From NCBI GenBank assembly GCA_001592805.2, contig CP051142.1, positions 2,480,001 through 2,544,000 of the forward strand: a DNA stretch of 64,000 bases. Reading direction: 5' to 3'. Below, in pieces: positions 1 to 11,107 of the stretch. Both the position numbers and the translations under genes were made by a program. How positions within the stretch are numbered: the first letter of the stretch is position 1; each line of letters begins with the position of its first letter. The notes beneath the pieces are model-generated. The model had not been told where the DNA came from and ran no database searches. It was given only the letters and a program-made list of their open reading frames with translations. This DNA comes from Peltaster fructicola. Taxonomy: Eukaryota > Ascomycota > Dothideomycetes.

Positions 1-1273
1 CGTCCAGCTCGGATTCGTCCTGGATTGCCCAGAGCTGTCGTGGTGTGGCAGAGGTTACGCGGAATATAGCGGTTTGAGATGTCGAGTCAGTCGGGACGCG
101 TGAGCTACAGATGTACAGCTTTCGGGACAGGTCTAGATGAGCTCTAGCAGCAGTGACCGGCTCGTGATAATGTCGCTGGCTGTATCGAAACAGCTGCTTT
201 AGAAATAATGCTTGCCAACAGTGCTGTGATAGAGGGGTGGAAAGATATGAGGTACGTCGATAGTGAGTCGAGCGATGTGGGTAGCTCTAATGAAAGGCTG
301 ATCCAAGGTCATGGAAATGAGGTGTTATCGCGGTACCCTTTGTTGTTGAGAGGTGCGGCGAGCGGAGGGATAGCTGGTAGAGGTGAATGATAGTCGACAA
401 GACCTCGATTATGCGTGCATAGCCTCTGCTGTGCGCGAATGTCTCGAGTCAGCCTTGCGTTTGATGAGACTATCGCTCTTTCGAGGTCCCGATTGCGTGA
501 GGGGCAAAAGGTCTATGGAGGAGGGGAGAGAACGCCGCCAATCAGCTGTCCGCAGGCCATGGAGCGATCTAGGCCTAGCGTCTTACATCAATTGTCGAGC
601 ATAGGCATGTAGAGCAGAGCTGCATTTTCCACTCTGCTATACGTCCGTTCCAGTGCATGCTTTGGTTACTGCAGGCCTGAGCCAGTGACTCTTGGACAGT
701 GGCACTTGCATGCGATGTCGACCGTGTAGTCAAGCGCAACGAGCGCAACGAGAGCCACGAGGCAGCAGCAGCAGCAGCAGCAGCAGTAAGGCAAGGCCAG
801 GATCTTGCACATGCTCGTGTTGTGCCAGGAAGAGGCTGAATGCATGAGCAGTCGAAGAACGTGAACGCATCCTTGCTGGTACGAACGACTCTTTGCCCGT
901 TCATGCATCTCTAGGTATCGCCAGGACGAGACAGCAATCGTAGACGATGTGCAAGCCAGAAAAATAGATGGTTTAACCGATGGCGCATGTAGAACCGAAG
1001 TTTGTCTTCTCGTCTCGGTAAGGACAGGCGAAATGTGGTGGAGTCTCGACACGATTCTGCCAGGGCTGGGCACAACAGCCACACGCTGTCGTGCTCAAGA
1101 CTTTCCAAGACACATGGGCTGACGCTGCTGGCAAATCATCGATCTGTAGGTGGTGCTCACCGTCTTATCCTGGTCGATTATAATTCCCTCTGCGACCACA
1201 ATGGGTGCCAGAGCTTATCGAACCTGTGCTCATCACATCTACTCGTGAGGGAGAGAGTCACAGCGTAGTAGCC
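1..1273. other. Gene-free left edge
   Basis: No reading frame here resembles a protein family, and the overlapping short frames on both strands look like chance. The only structure I see is a GCA trinucleotide run at 762-786. The right part is presumably the upstream region of the metallo-beta-lactamase-fold gene that starts at 1274. A gene running in from the left edge cannot be excluded. Confidence 0.5.
762..786. repeat. (GCA)n microsatellite
   Basis: An uninterrupted run of about eight GCA units in non-coding sequence. It is not part of a convincing reading frame. Confidence 0.9.
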
Positions 1274-2371
1274 ATGTCGATCTCTGTTCGAAAACTCAAC
1301 GCAGACACAACCTTCCTCTTCACCTTCTCCTCTGAGACAGACCAAGACAGTAACCTGCGAGTTCTCGTGGACCCCTGGCTAGCTGGTGACTCCTCCTGGC
1401 TTCATCCTGCCTTTCAACTGTCAAGCCATACTGTTGCGCCAGCAATCAGCTCGCTTGGAGAGCTGCAGCATGACATCGATCTGATAATCATCAGCCAAGA
1501 CAAACCGGATCACTGTCACAAGAAGACGCTGTGCTCGTGGCCGAAAGATCGTCCGATAGACATATTCACCACGCCAGCTGCAGCCAGAAAGATCAAAGAG
1601 TGGAAGCACTTCGATGCAGACAGGATACACGAGCTTGCGCCCTACAACGTCGCCGATCAGCAGAGTATCAAGCGAATATTGTCTCCACGAGGTGCTGGAG
1701 AGCTTAGTATTGCTAACCTAGCGACGAAGAAGGATTTGACCGGCTTGCACAATGCTATCGCGTTCACCTACCAGCCTTGCAAGATCTTACGATCCTCGAT
1801 ACCACCTACCGACATCGCACTGAGTACACCACCAGAGTCACCAAAGCTGCTGCGCACACCGCAAGATACACTGAGTACACCGACCTTGCGAGCGCGCATT
1901 CGTTCTTACAGCTCACTCCGAAGCATGGCCCGTCGACCCAGAACACCTATAGCGAGTCCACCACACACTCCTGATGACTCAAGATGCATGTCGTGCATAT
2001 ACACTCCGCATGGTGTGTCGCCATCTCTTATACAACCATATCTGCATTACCACTTGGCTGCGAGCAATGCACTACCCTTGACTCTGCTTGTGCATAGCAT
2101 GGTCGAGGAACGCAACCCATGGTTCATGGGAGGCATTGTTGCTGCAGGCGCACCAGGTGGTGTTGAGCTCGTCAGAACACTGGGAGGAAAAGTAAAACAT
2201 TGGGTGGCAGCCCATGATGAAGAGAAGGACAACAGCGGCGTGAGCGTCAAGATGCTGAAGACGCAACGATACGGCATGACGGAAGTTCAGAACCTGCTGG
2301 CCCATGGAGGATATGGCGACGTGAAGTTGGCTGGTCTCGATTCTGGGGAGGAGCTCAGAATGCTGGGCTGA
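1274..2371 (+). CDS. Metallo-beta-lactamase-fold protein with degenerate metal motif
   Basis: A single exon of 365 aa. I start it at the first in-frame ATG (1274, MSISVRKLNAD), because the open frame upstream begins only with a GTG. The N-terminal part has the fold's features: a strand ending in LVDPWL, then DLIIISQDKPDHCHKKTL, which sits where metallo-beta-lactamase hydrolases carry HxHxDH. Here only the D-H pair remains and the first two histidines are replaced by S and D-type residues. A low-complexity Ser/Thr/Pro insert (about residues 175-235) separates the halves, and the C-terminal half carries a short IYTPHGV segment that may hold a further metal ligand. Fungi have many uncharacterised proteins of this type. 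The substrate is unknown and activity is doubtful. The gene is tail-to-tail with the GFA-domain gene, 82 bp apart. Confidence 0.7.
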   Translation: MSISVRKLNADTTFLFTFSSETDQDSNLRVLVDPWLAGDSSWLHPAFQLSSHTVAPAISSLGELQHDIDLIIISQDKPDHCHKKTLCSWPKDRPIDIFTTPAAARKIKEWKHFDADRIHELAPYNVADQQSIKRILSPRGAGELSIANLATKKDLTGLHNAIAFTYQPCKILRSSIPPTDIALSTPPESPKLLRTPQDTLSTPTLRARIRSYSSLRSMARRPRTPIASPPHTPDDSRCMSCIYTPHGVSPSLIQPYLHYHLAASNALPLTLLVHSMVEERNPWFMGGIVAAGAPGGVELVRTLGGKVKHWVAAHDEEKDNSGVSVKMLKTQRYGMTEVQNLLAHGGYGDVKLAGLDSGEELRMLG

Positions 2372-2453
2372 ACAAGCACGTTTCAGCAAAGACTACCTGG
2401 TCTGAAAGGAAGTACTGCATAAGGCAGTAGAGCCCACACTGCTCTTTGGAGGG

Positions 2454-3006
2454 CTAGGCTGGACCAGCCTGCTCTCGACCGGGCGCCCATTGTGGCACCC
2501 CTTGGACTTCCGACAGGCAGAGGAGTCTATGCTGAACGAAAGCTTCGCCATCAGGCTTCCAACTCAGTGCCAGATTCTTCTCCGGTGGTAAACTGTCCTC
2601 AAAGTCAAGCGTTCCAGCAGTGATACCTATCTGGCCCTCGCACACTGGATTAGTTGTTCTCAGGAATAATGGGCTACCACAATTCTTGCAAAAGGAGCGA
2701 GTGACACGATGGTTGCTGCGCGTTGCAGTAATATCGATCGCACTGACAAAGTCCGAGCCTTTCTGTATCGATAATACCTGGACACAAATCAGCCGTGGCC
2801 AAGGCATGCTTGGACGCACGCTTGGTGACACCCACATCATCGTCCATCCACCAATTAGTCATAAATGCCGATCCACTGGCTTTCTTGCATAGTACGCAAT
2901 GGCAAAGGTAGCGTTCGACCTTCTTTGGCTGCTTGACCAAGCTATACTGCACCTCATTGCAGAGACAGGAGCCCTGCGCCCAGACACTCGACGCTGGAGT
3001 CGTCAT
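2454..3006 (-). CDS. GFA-domain zinc protein (glutathione-dependent formaldehyde-activating family)
   Basis: Two exons, 3006-2836 and 2777-2454, give 164 aa. The 58-bp intron has a GTGGGT donor, a GGCTGAT branch-like site and a GTCCAG acceptor. Joining the exons restores WWMDDD-VLSIQKGSDF in phase. The zinc ligands of the family are visible: CLC near residue 15, CHCVLC near residue 36 and CKNCGSPL in the second exon. Family members are small Mss4-like zinc folds. The founding bacterial enzyme was assigned to S-hydroxymethylglutathione formation, but most fungal paralogues have no proven substrate. The start is the ATG at 3006, just before the conserved CLCNEVQYSL strand. Confidence 0.85.
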
Positions 3007-3567
3007 GGAGGGCCTCGATGGGCTGGACGAGGTGAATTTCGAGTGTTTCGTAGAGAGAAGTATTGCGCAGTCAAGGAGTATGCTCTTGCCTGACGTAAAG
3101 GACAGTTACATGTACAATCTCAGAAGATAGGAAGACACGATTGACAGATATATATGTCAGCAATGAAGTAAAGACCCTTCACGTGACCACGAACCTAACG
3201 CGTCCTCGCGTCTTCTAACTGCTGCAGGCACTTCCATCACTTCAGCACCCTGTTTGACTTCGTGCTGCTGCAACTTCATGCATGCTATGATACTCCTCGA
3301 TGGTTGCGCTTGGAAGTACCCGTTCGCGCTTGACCACTGCACATCTTGACGCGTGAGTCTGATGAACACAGGACTCCTTGCTTCAACTTGATCATGCTCG
3401 GCACAAGCAATCACTCCAGCCAGGACAATACATCACAGCAGCACAGACCGCCTTGATCAGAGCGAGTACATCGAAACTTGACGCAACAGCTCGAGCACAT
3501 ACAGAAGATATCGCAGCCCGTCTATCGACGAACCTGTGGCGGAGAACCCATCTTGCTGAAGCTCAGA
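3007..3567. other. Divergent intergenic region
   Basis: This region lies between the starts of the GFA gene (minus) and the 396-aa gene (plus) and probably holds both promoters. It contains a perfect TCACGTGA palindrome at 3179-3186. The short open frames here look like chance. Confidence 0.5.
3179..3186. promoter_or_regulatory. TCACGTGA E-box-like palindrome
   Basis: A perfect 8-bp palindrome matching the core recognised by bHLH factors of the Cbf1/Pho4 type. It lies 173 bp upstream of the GFA gene start and 382 bp upstream of the next ATG on the plus strand. Function is inferred only from the motif and its position. Confidence 0.35.
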
Positions 3568-4758
3568 ATGCCGGACAAACGGCCGTCTGATGCTGGCAAC
3601 GAGAATGACGATATCGCGAGCAAGAAACAGCGCCAGTCTCACCATCCAGCAGAACCCGAGCTATTCACTCGGACAGCAGCAGCAGACACAGCCTTGGAAA
3701 TCGATATCATGATCCTCGATTACCTGGCCTGGCGCACAACAGAATGTCTTCTTGACACGCCTTACAATGCATCATACAGCGACGCTATGAACCTGCAGCG
3801 CCATCTGGAGCTTGTGGACTCCTGGATAACAGATTTCAACATCCGACATTCATCATGGCGCAAGGACGACGATCTGTGTCACAGGTTGACACTTCTCTCG
3901 TTCAGCACTCTATACTTTCGTCGCTTGGACCTTAGCAGACACACACCTGATCGACATGTGCTTCGAAGTCTTCGAACGGAAAATGTCGAGCGTGCCGCAG
4001 AATGGATTGGATGTCGTGAGCGAGTGCCATCGGCCAAGTACGACGAAGAAAGTGCAGATCTCTTCGACGAGGCTCTCGAGGTGGACGAAGCCAGCCTTGA
4101 AGCTCACCGACAGCGTATCTTAGCCTCAATGAACGTCCCACATCGACGACCTGGCGACCGGAATGCACGGTTCTACGGAAGTCCAGATAGCCTTTCGCTG
4201 CTTGATATCATTCCGACCTTCATGCGGATCATTGCGTCTGTCCTTGCGAGGCTTGACGCTGTCATGGAGAGCTACGTTGTCAATCTCCTATGCGATCTTA
4301 TGCGACAAGCTTGTTTGGAGCAATATCTCATCCATGGCGCTCGAGGATGCGATGCTATTGATCAAGCATTGGCATGGGGTTGTTACAGTGAGCGTCCTGA
4401 CCCGCTGGCAAGTGATTGGAAAGTGGACCGCATGTTTCGTGATGCAACGGACTCGACCGAGATGACTCTATGGACATCGTCGAAAGACGCCCTCCTGAAT
4501 GAGTTTATGGGCGGTGGTGACAAGAATGACTCTTTGCAGCAGAAGCTCGAACGACTGGCCAATCATCATCCTCTGCAAAAGTTCGACTTGGACATACGGA
4601 CTTGCATTCAGGATCTACGCAAGATCATTGCACTGCCAATACTCGCACAGCTCGAAAAAGGCCAACTCAAAGACATGGACCAAGCAGCAACAGTAGCATT
4701 CCTCAAGGACTGTGGTATATGTCCAGGATTCTTTTCGTCAACCGGAAAGCATCACTGA
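3568..4758 (+). CDS. Uncharacterised fungal protein, 396 aa
   Basis: A single open frame. The first in-frame ATG is at 3568 (MPDKRPSDAGNENDD); upstream the frame is open but has no ATG. The N-terminus is polar with a basic SKKQRQ stretch that could be a nuclear localisation signal. The rest is predicted mostly helical, with repeated charged and leucine-rich segments (for example LLDIIPTFMRIIASVLARLD near residue 215). I recognise no catalytic motif, membrane segment or signal peptide. Codon use and length argue for a real gene. I do not assign a function. Confidence 0.7.
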   Translation: MPDKRPSDAGNENDDIASKKQRQSHHPAEPELFTRTAAADTALEIDIMILDYLAWRTTECLLDTPYNASYSDAMNLQRHLELVDSWITDFNIRHSSWRKDDDLCHRLTLLSFSTLYFRRLDLSRHTPDRHVLRSLRTENVERAAEWIGCRERVPSAKYDEESADLFDEALEVDEASLEAHRQRILASMNVPHRRPGDRNARFYGSPDSLSLLDIIPTFMRIIASVLARLDAVMESYVVNLLCDLMRQACLEQYLIHGARGCDAIDQALAWGCYSERPDPLASDWKVDRMFRDATDSTEMTLWTSSKDALLNEFMGGGDKNDSLQQKLERLANHHPLQKFDLDIRTCIQDLRKIIALPILAQLEKGQLKDMDQAATVAFLKDCGICPGFFSSTGKHH

Positions 4759-6561
4759 AGCTAGCTCGACGGTCCACGAAGACGCAGAGATAGTGTCACT
4801 GATGGCGCTGCAACAATTTGACCTTATCGCTCAGCTGGATTCGCACACTACTCTGCTTTCGTTGTGTTCAACAGCTGGGATTGCTATTCTCGCCAAAACA
4901 CAAGATACGCGACAGCCCCCGTCGTACCAACGGTCGTACACATATTTGCGAAACCCATACGCTGTCGTAATCTGATCCTGCCATATTCGTTATGGCGTGG
5001 AACTCTATCATCCTTCACTTACTCCGTCAAGCCTTGTTCCTGGCATGAACTTCAGGACCGCGAACACTTGACCGGTAGTCTCCTGCGGGCGCTCGCATTG
5101 CTCCTGTCTTGTATACGACGACAGGGAGGGGATCGTGGCTCATGTTAATCGCAAATGCTCTTCGCTGGGTACGAGAGCTGATTGTCCCACCAAGCTGACA
5201 CAGCGCCTTGCTGGCTTACTCAGGCTCGTTTAAGTGCGTCAACGTTGAGCTCTGTTTCAAGCCACAACACAAGCAAGCTCTCCCGCTCGGCTGCAGCTTC
5301 AGCTTGCACGCAAGCTCCTGTGACCGGACGATTCTTACTACGAAACCTGCTCTTCTCATGCTGTTGTCGCCACGAGAGTTGTAAGCAAGCCTGACTGGGG
5401 TACACATATCTCGAAAGAGAGCTCGCGTTGGCGATCTATGGTAGCCGACGATCATGCTAAGACCCTGAGCGACACTGCTGCATGAGATATGTTGGGTAAA
5501 TCGTGGCTAACCTTGCAGGAACATGATAGCTCAATTCTGACGGGAAGCAGCAGCAGTGCGAACACCGAGTATTACTAAGAATGTCTCCGGGGTCCGGTGG
5601 CCATGATTTGGAGCGTCTACGGTCCACGCACGGCAACTCGGTAACGCAATGTATCCGAAGCAGTGTGATAAGAGCTTTACGACGAGAGGATTGCGAACGC
5701 GAGAATGGCTGTTCGTCGTCTGATGTGTGACTCACGACTTCAGAGCACACTTATGAAATGCTCTGCCGGTTCTACATCGGCCGCACGAGATGTGATAGAG
5801 TTGTGCATAACGAGGATAACGACCAGGATAGACTCTGAGGAAGGACGATAGCGAGCGGCCGTCGGTCATGTTCATTCGACCGAGCAAGAAGGAAAAGTCA
5901 AGGATTTCTTTTGGGTTCGTCAGCGTCTGCTGGCAGCGTGATGGGGTTAATCCACGGCAATAATCATTGACTTTCAGTACTAAGACTTGGAGTGGTTAGG
6001 TGAGCAAGCTGCTTATGGGTTGGGTTTGCGCGAGAGAGATCAGACGGTAGTGTATGGACTGTGTGGGGCCCGCCGATCATCACTTGCACTGGGCTGGGAG
6101 TAACGTTTTCTTCGACTTCTGCACGCAGCGCGCGGCATGACTAGGGTGTCAGCGCATTGGACACCTTCCTACACAATTATTACGATCACAACATGCCTCG
6201 CCCTATGATGTCAAAAAGCGCGTACCGACCGCGGACCGCTTCGATCTGTCATAAGGAGCGAAGCAGCAGAACGTCTGCGGTAAGGCTCACTTTGGTAAGG
6301 ATTTGACTTGCTACTTATTAGCTGGCCTATGCCCTCACTCATGCTGGTCACACTGTCTTTCTGCTTATTAGATCATTCTGACATCCAGTTTGCTTCATCG
6401 TTAATCATTCTTCTGTCACGACCTCCGAGGAGCTCTGGCACTCGGTTCGCCCCTCTCCAATTCTGTAGCAAGCAGCACGATCAAAACCCTCAGAGCAACC
6501 TCGATCAATGCTCCCTCTTACTTCACATCTACAGAACATCACAACACAAAGACTACCCAAC
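4759..6561. other. 1.8-kb region without a gene
   Basis: No frame here looks coding. It precedes the Zn2Cys6 regulator and is probably its long promoter and leader, which is common for developmental regulators in filamentous fungi. The sequence before 6562 turns pyrimidine- and CA-rich, as fungal leaders often do. Confidence 0.5.
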
Positions 6562-7617
6562 ATGTCACCCACACCAAGCTCTCCAGCTCATCACAAGCTG
6601 TCTCTTTCACACCGAACATCATCTCAAGACTCATCGGCTGACGGTATCCGGAAACGAGTATGCAAAGCATGCGATCGATGTCGTTTGAAGAAGAGCAAGT
6701 GTGATGGTTCAAACCCATGCTCACGGTGTAAAGCAGACAACGCCATCTGCGTATTTGGGTGAGTTCGATCTCCCTCTGGTTGCTATATCACCATATTGTG
6801 AAGCTGACCTACTGCAAGTGAGAGGAAGAAGTCCCACGATAAGGTCTACCCTAAGGGATATGTCGAGATGCTCGAACAACAACAGACACAGCTGGTCTCT
6901 GGTCTCCAGGAGATGTACAGGCGACTACAGTCAGCTCATGCATGGGATGGCAAGCGATTGCCTGAGAACAATGGCCACCCTCTCACACACGACATACTAG
7001 CAGCTCTCAACCTCCTCGAGGCCAAGCACGATGGAAGTGGTACGACCGAAGCCTTTGAGGAGGACGTACAAAAGCTGCAGTCGCGCCTGATCGCAGAAGG
7101 ACACGGCTACGTGCAACAACGACGAGGCTCTATCAGCTCCGAATCTGAACACAGTCAGCATGGCACCACTCGTGCAACAACTACCCCTGTCCTAGCCAGA
7201 CCAAACTTCAGAGACAGCTTCAACTTTGGCAGCAGCACGTCATCACCGCTGGTGCAAAGTCCTGTACCTCAACACACGCAACCCAAGCTTGCCTCGCCAC
7301 CCGTGCAGACAAGGTTCCAGCAAAACGATCCTCAACTGTATGCACCAGAATGGGCACAGGCACTGAGTGATGCCAGTAACCAGCAATCCAACAAATACGC
7401 CTTTCCTACGACGACACAAGCTGAGGTAGCAGTCGATGATCTCGATCTGCTAAGTAACAGCCAGTGGCAAACGAACTTCAACTTCGACACTTCATACAAT
7501 GCATACCCACAATACGCCAACCTGCAGACAATGAACGACGTTGCCACGCTCGATGGCATGGACGTTGACTTCAGCAAATTCGTGAATCCATCCACAGCAA
7601 TGGAAGTCTACATCTGA
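6562..7617 (+). CDS. Zn(II)2Cys6 transcription factor, Fluffy-like
   Basis: Two exons, 6562-6758 and 6819-7617, give 331 aa. The 60-bp intron (GTGAGT donor, GCTGAC branch, GCAAG acceptor) falls directly after the zinc cluster. The six ligand cysteines are C37, C40, C47, C53, C56 and C63 in the usual C-x2-C-x6-C-x5-C-x2-C-x6-C spacing. Across the splice the protein reads CVFGERKKSHDKVYPKGY and continues as VEMLEQQQTQLVSGLQEMYR, a short linker plus helix that I associate with the Neurospora Fluffy (conidiation regulator) family; this placement is from memory. The C-terminal half is Ser/Gln/Thr-rich with an acidic patch (VAVDDLDLL) and could be an activation domain. It probably acts in the nucleus. 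No Fungal_trans middle domain is seen. Confidence 0.85.
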
Positions 7618-8395
7618 CCATCGGCGTAAGCTGGCTTACGACCTCTTGTTTCTTTTGACGAGAAAGATTGATTTGCAGCGCTTTAGCGACGACCACTGTT
7701 TGGTGTACTGGGTGAGCATCAGTGTCAATCGGTAGTTTCACGGTACTTGGATTTGCGGCTATGATTTTTTTTCTTCTCTGCCTTTGTGTTGGCTGGTAGC
7801 TGGTCTGGGACAGATCGAGATATGACATAATACATTCATCATTTACGACTATCACATTCCTCATCACACATACGCAAACACACACACACTAATGATTCAG
7901 CGCATCGTTTTGATGCAGTTGCGGCAACAACCATTTAGAAGTTGTCCCGACACTTTGAGCCGCGGACGTAGAAGCAGCCAAGCGAACAATGTCTCAGCCA
8001 TGCCCAGATAATTGCCATTTTGGAGCTACGCCACGTCTAGGAACAAGAACCTTCGACCGGAACGTGCTCTGCGCCGCTACCCGAGATGAGTATGCGTTTC
8101 GCTCCCCCTGCACCATCAGTAGCCAGCATCGTAGTAGTAGCAACTTGAAGCCTGTACGGAACAGCCACTACGACGACCACCACCATCATCACATCTTCGT
8201 CTCCTTACTCTTCCTCCTTGAAGGCTATGAGATGCTAGATCAATCACCCATCGGAGGTCAATATCGGCTCCACAGGAGCAGCAACCACGCTCGCTAGCTG
8301 TGCTACCAGAAGATCATCCATCATGGCAGGTATACAAGGTAGGTGTTTGCAACTACTGCCTCCTCTTCATCATTTCCCAACCATCTCGAAGCAAC
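7618..8395. other. Intergenic region before the epimerase gene
   Basis: It contains the 3' end of the Zn2Cys6 gene, a short CA run near 7868-7889 and a purine/pyrimidine-patchy leader. An ATG at 8323 followed after 16 bases by a GTAGGT donor could be an alternative first exon of the epimerase gene, spliced to 8409. No separate gene is supported. Confidence 0.45.
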
Positions 8396-9464
8396 ATGTC
8401 ATCTACAGAGTGGTCAGAACATTTCAAGTTCCTGCCGCAAGGAGCTAAGATCCAGTCTTTCATTGTCGGCGATCACAACATCGTTCTTGGCTTCGAGGAC
8501 CCCGACGGATACAACAACGACTTCAATCGATTCTTTGGCGAGACAATTGGAAGAGTAGGCAATCGCATATCGGGTGCCAGAATCGAGAACCTCAACGATA
8601 AAAGCTACACTCTTCACGCGAACAATGGCTCCCACTCGCTACATGGAGGTCGTGAGGGCTGGGGAAAGAAGACGTTCGATGGTCCACAACAGGTACAGCG
8701 TGACGGACGGCTAGCATTGCACTTCACATATCTCAGTCCCGATGGCGATGAAGGCTACCCGGGTACTGTGAAGCTGGACGTGTGGTACTATCCAAGCGTG
8801 ACCAAGGCAACTATAGGAAAGCACCAGGTGGTGACGCTCGAGATCGAGTATGAAGCTCAACTTGTCGGCGATGAGGTTGAAGAGACTGCCATCAACGTTA
8901 CCAATCACAGGTGAGAAACACATTATCTTAACTCGCAGTCGGTACACTTACATTTGGGCCAGTTACTTCAACATATCAGGCGCTTCTACCATCGAAGGTA
9001 CATCAGCAACCCTCTCCACCAACCTACACCAAGAAACCGATAATGAGTCCATCCCGACAGGTGTCATAAAGCCCTTCCCAGGAATTGAGAAGAACGAGGC
9101 CTTCACACTTGGGTCTGAGGAGCCTGACGTTGATCATTGCTTCATCTTCAACGATAAGCCCAAGACAGTTCAGCTTGACACAAGGTCACAACAGCTAGAG
9201 AAGCTTTGCGAGTTCAGGCACTCCAACACTGGTATCCACCTCGAAGCTCTTAGTACAGAGCCGGCCTTTCAGTTCTACACTGGCAAATACATCGATGTGC
9301 CTGCCGTGTACGGACAACCGGCCAGAGGAGCACGCAGTGGTATGTGCATCGAGGCTCAGAGATACGTCAATGCCATTAACGTTGACGACTACCGTTCAAT
9401 GGTCGTCCTGAGGAGAGGTCAGACGTACGGCAGTAGGACAGTGTATCGCGCTACGATATCCTAA
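8396..9464 (+). CDS. Aldose 1-epimerase (galactose mutarotase)
   Basis: Two exons, 8396-8910 and 8963-9464, give 338 aa, the normal length for the family. The 52-bp intron (GTGAG...GCCAG) interrupts the hallmark strand, and splicing restores TNHSYFNISG. Other signatures are the GETIGRVGNRISGARI segment, NNGSHSLHGGREGWGKKTFD with the catalytic-region histidines, and GKYIDVPAVYG near the end, where the family keeps its sugar-binding residues. The enzyme interconverts alpha and beta anomers of aldohexoses, probably in the cytosol. The ATG at 8396 starts MSSTEWSEHF. An alternative upstream start at 8323 with an extra intron would give MAGIQEWSEHF and cannot be excluded. Confidence 0.9.
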
Positions 9465-11107
9465 TGACAAACGTAATTGCATCTTGACAGCTGCGTGTCG
9501 TACGTACCTATGTGCACCTGGCAAGAAACGCCGGGTCCATGACGATAACGATACACTGTCAGCATTATCCAGCACGCCAATCTCGTTCTCGGCTGGTTAT
9601 AGCGCCTCCCAACACGTTGTGATCACCAGAGTGTATCCACCTCGTCCTTGAGCATCACTGTTGATCGATCGTCGCGAGAAAAGAGCTAGAACTCAGCTCA
9701 CACGTGGAATGGAAAGCTTGGCATTGACGGATTGTAGAATGGCTTTGCTTCCCAAGGAAAATGATCGGCGTAGAACAACCCAGACCACCGACATATGCTC
9801 ACCCGATGCATACCACAAACATAACGCTCCGTATCGACAGTCATAGTTAAAGTGATCGGGGTTTAATGCCAAAAGCAGTATGCCAGACGCAGCAGATGCT
9901 ATGCCAGCATCGGCACAAGCGGCTGCCTTAGAACATGTACTCTCAGGACTACCGCAATCGTCCCAAGAGTCAGCTCGTCTTTGGACTGATGCTTGGTAAG
10001 CACTGATTCGATATCACATCGTCGTAGGTGCTGCTCGAGGGTGCTCACATCTTCTCCGTCGATCGTCGAGCCTGCAGCGGACACAGGTACAATCGAACGC
10101 ATCAAGTGTGCTTCGTTCGGTCACGGTTGCATGGCGGAAACACCATCCGCAATCGCACAGTCGTACTGCTGATACTTCGAATGCTTGTCAAAACCGTGTC
10201 GAAATCCCATGCAATCATGACGAATGTGGCTGTTTGAAGTCCGCGGAGCGACTACGGGACGATCATGCGCCAGCGTCGTCTCGTTCTTATGTGTCGCCAA
10301 ACACAGACGACCTGAACGACATCAGGAATGGTATACCCGCCGTGACCAGTGGAATTTCATTTGAGAAAGCATCACTAGGTAAGATTGGACCAGGGGCTGA
10401 TCTAGCAAAACCCTCTCTCATGGACTGGTGCTTCGACTCACTGGACAACCTCATGCAGTGTTCGGAGATAAGATTAGACTTCGCTTAAGAGACTGATCTC
10501 TAGTACATGTTGTAGGCTGGCGAAGTCGTTGATGCAGACGCACGCCTCGTCATGTAACCTGCCGGTAAGTATCAACGGAGACACTTGCGCAGCACACACG
10601 TATGCTCGTTTGCGTTGCCGGTCTTCCAGCAGCTGCCATCCTTGCCAACCTCTGCATATTGTTGTGCGCAGCGACACTCTGATCTTCACTATCAGCCATA
10701 ACTGCCTAGAAAGAGTTCGGCAGCGGATCTCAGCATTTAGACGAAGTGTCTTCCACGTGCCTGTGATCATCGATGGCACATTTTGTCGATCATCGCTGAT
10801 CAGTATCGCACTTTTGAGGCAGCTCTAAACGCGTGCAGGGTTGGTGGCCAGCCATACTGAGGCTAGTGCCTTTACTATACCGCAAGGTCCCACGAACGAC
10901 CAATCCAGCGATAGCCCCAGGCGGCTAAGACAGGACCTTTGCCCTTGCATTGACCTTTTCAAGCGTAAGGTGGCAGCGGTCAGACCAGCAGCGATTTGGC
11001 CGAGTGCGATGGTGTGTCGTTTATCTCATCGTCTTGTGCAAGGCGTATTATGCATGACGCTGACTTGTTGACCTAGTCGGATGCTCTTGCTAGCACATCG
11101 TTGAGTC
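9465..11107. other. 1.6-kb region with exon-like pieces but no confident gene
   Basis: Exon-like pieces exist. From the ATG at 9880 a frame reads MPDAADAMPASAQAAALEHV and stays open to 9995, where it meets a strong GTAAGC donor with a CTGAT site downstream. Another open stretch ends at 10488 with protein-like composition (KPSLMDWCFDSLDNLMQ). I could not join these into one convincing model and see no family signature I trust. It may be an unrecognised multi-exon gene on the plus strand, a decayed gene, or chance. The last 600 bp show nothing. Confidence 0.35.
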
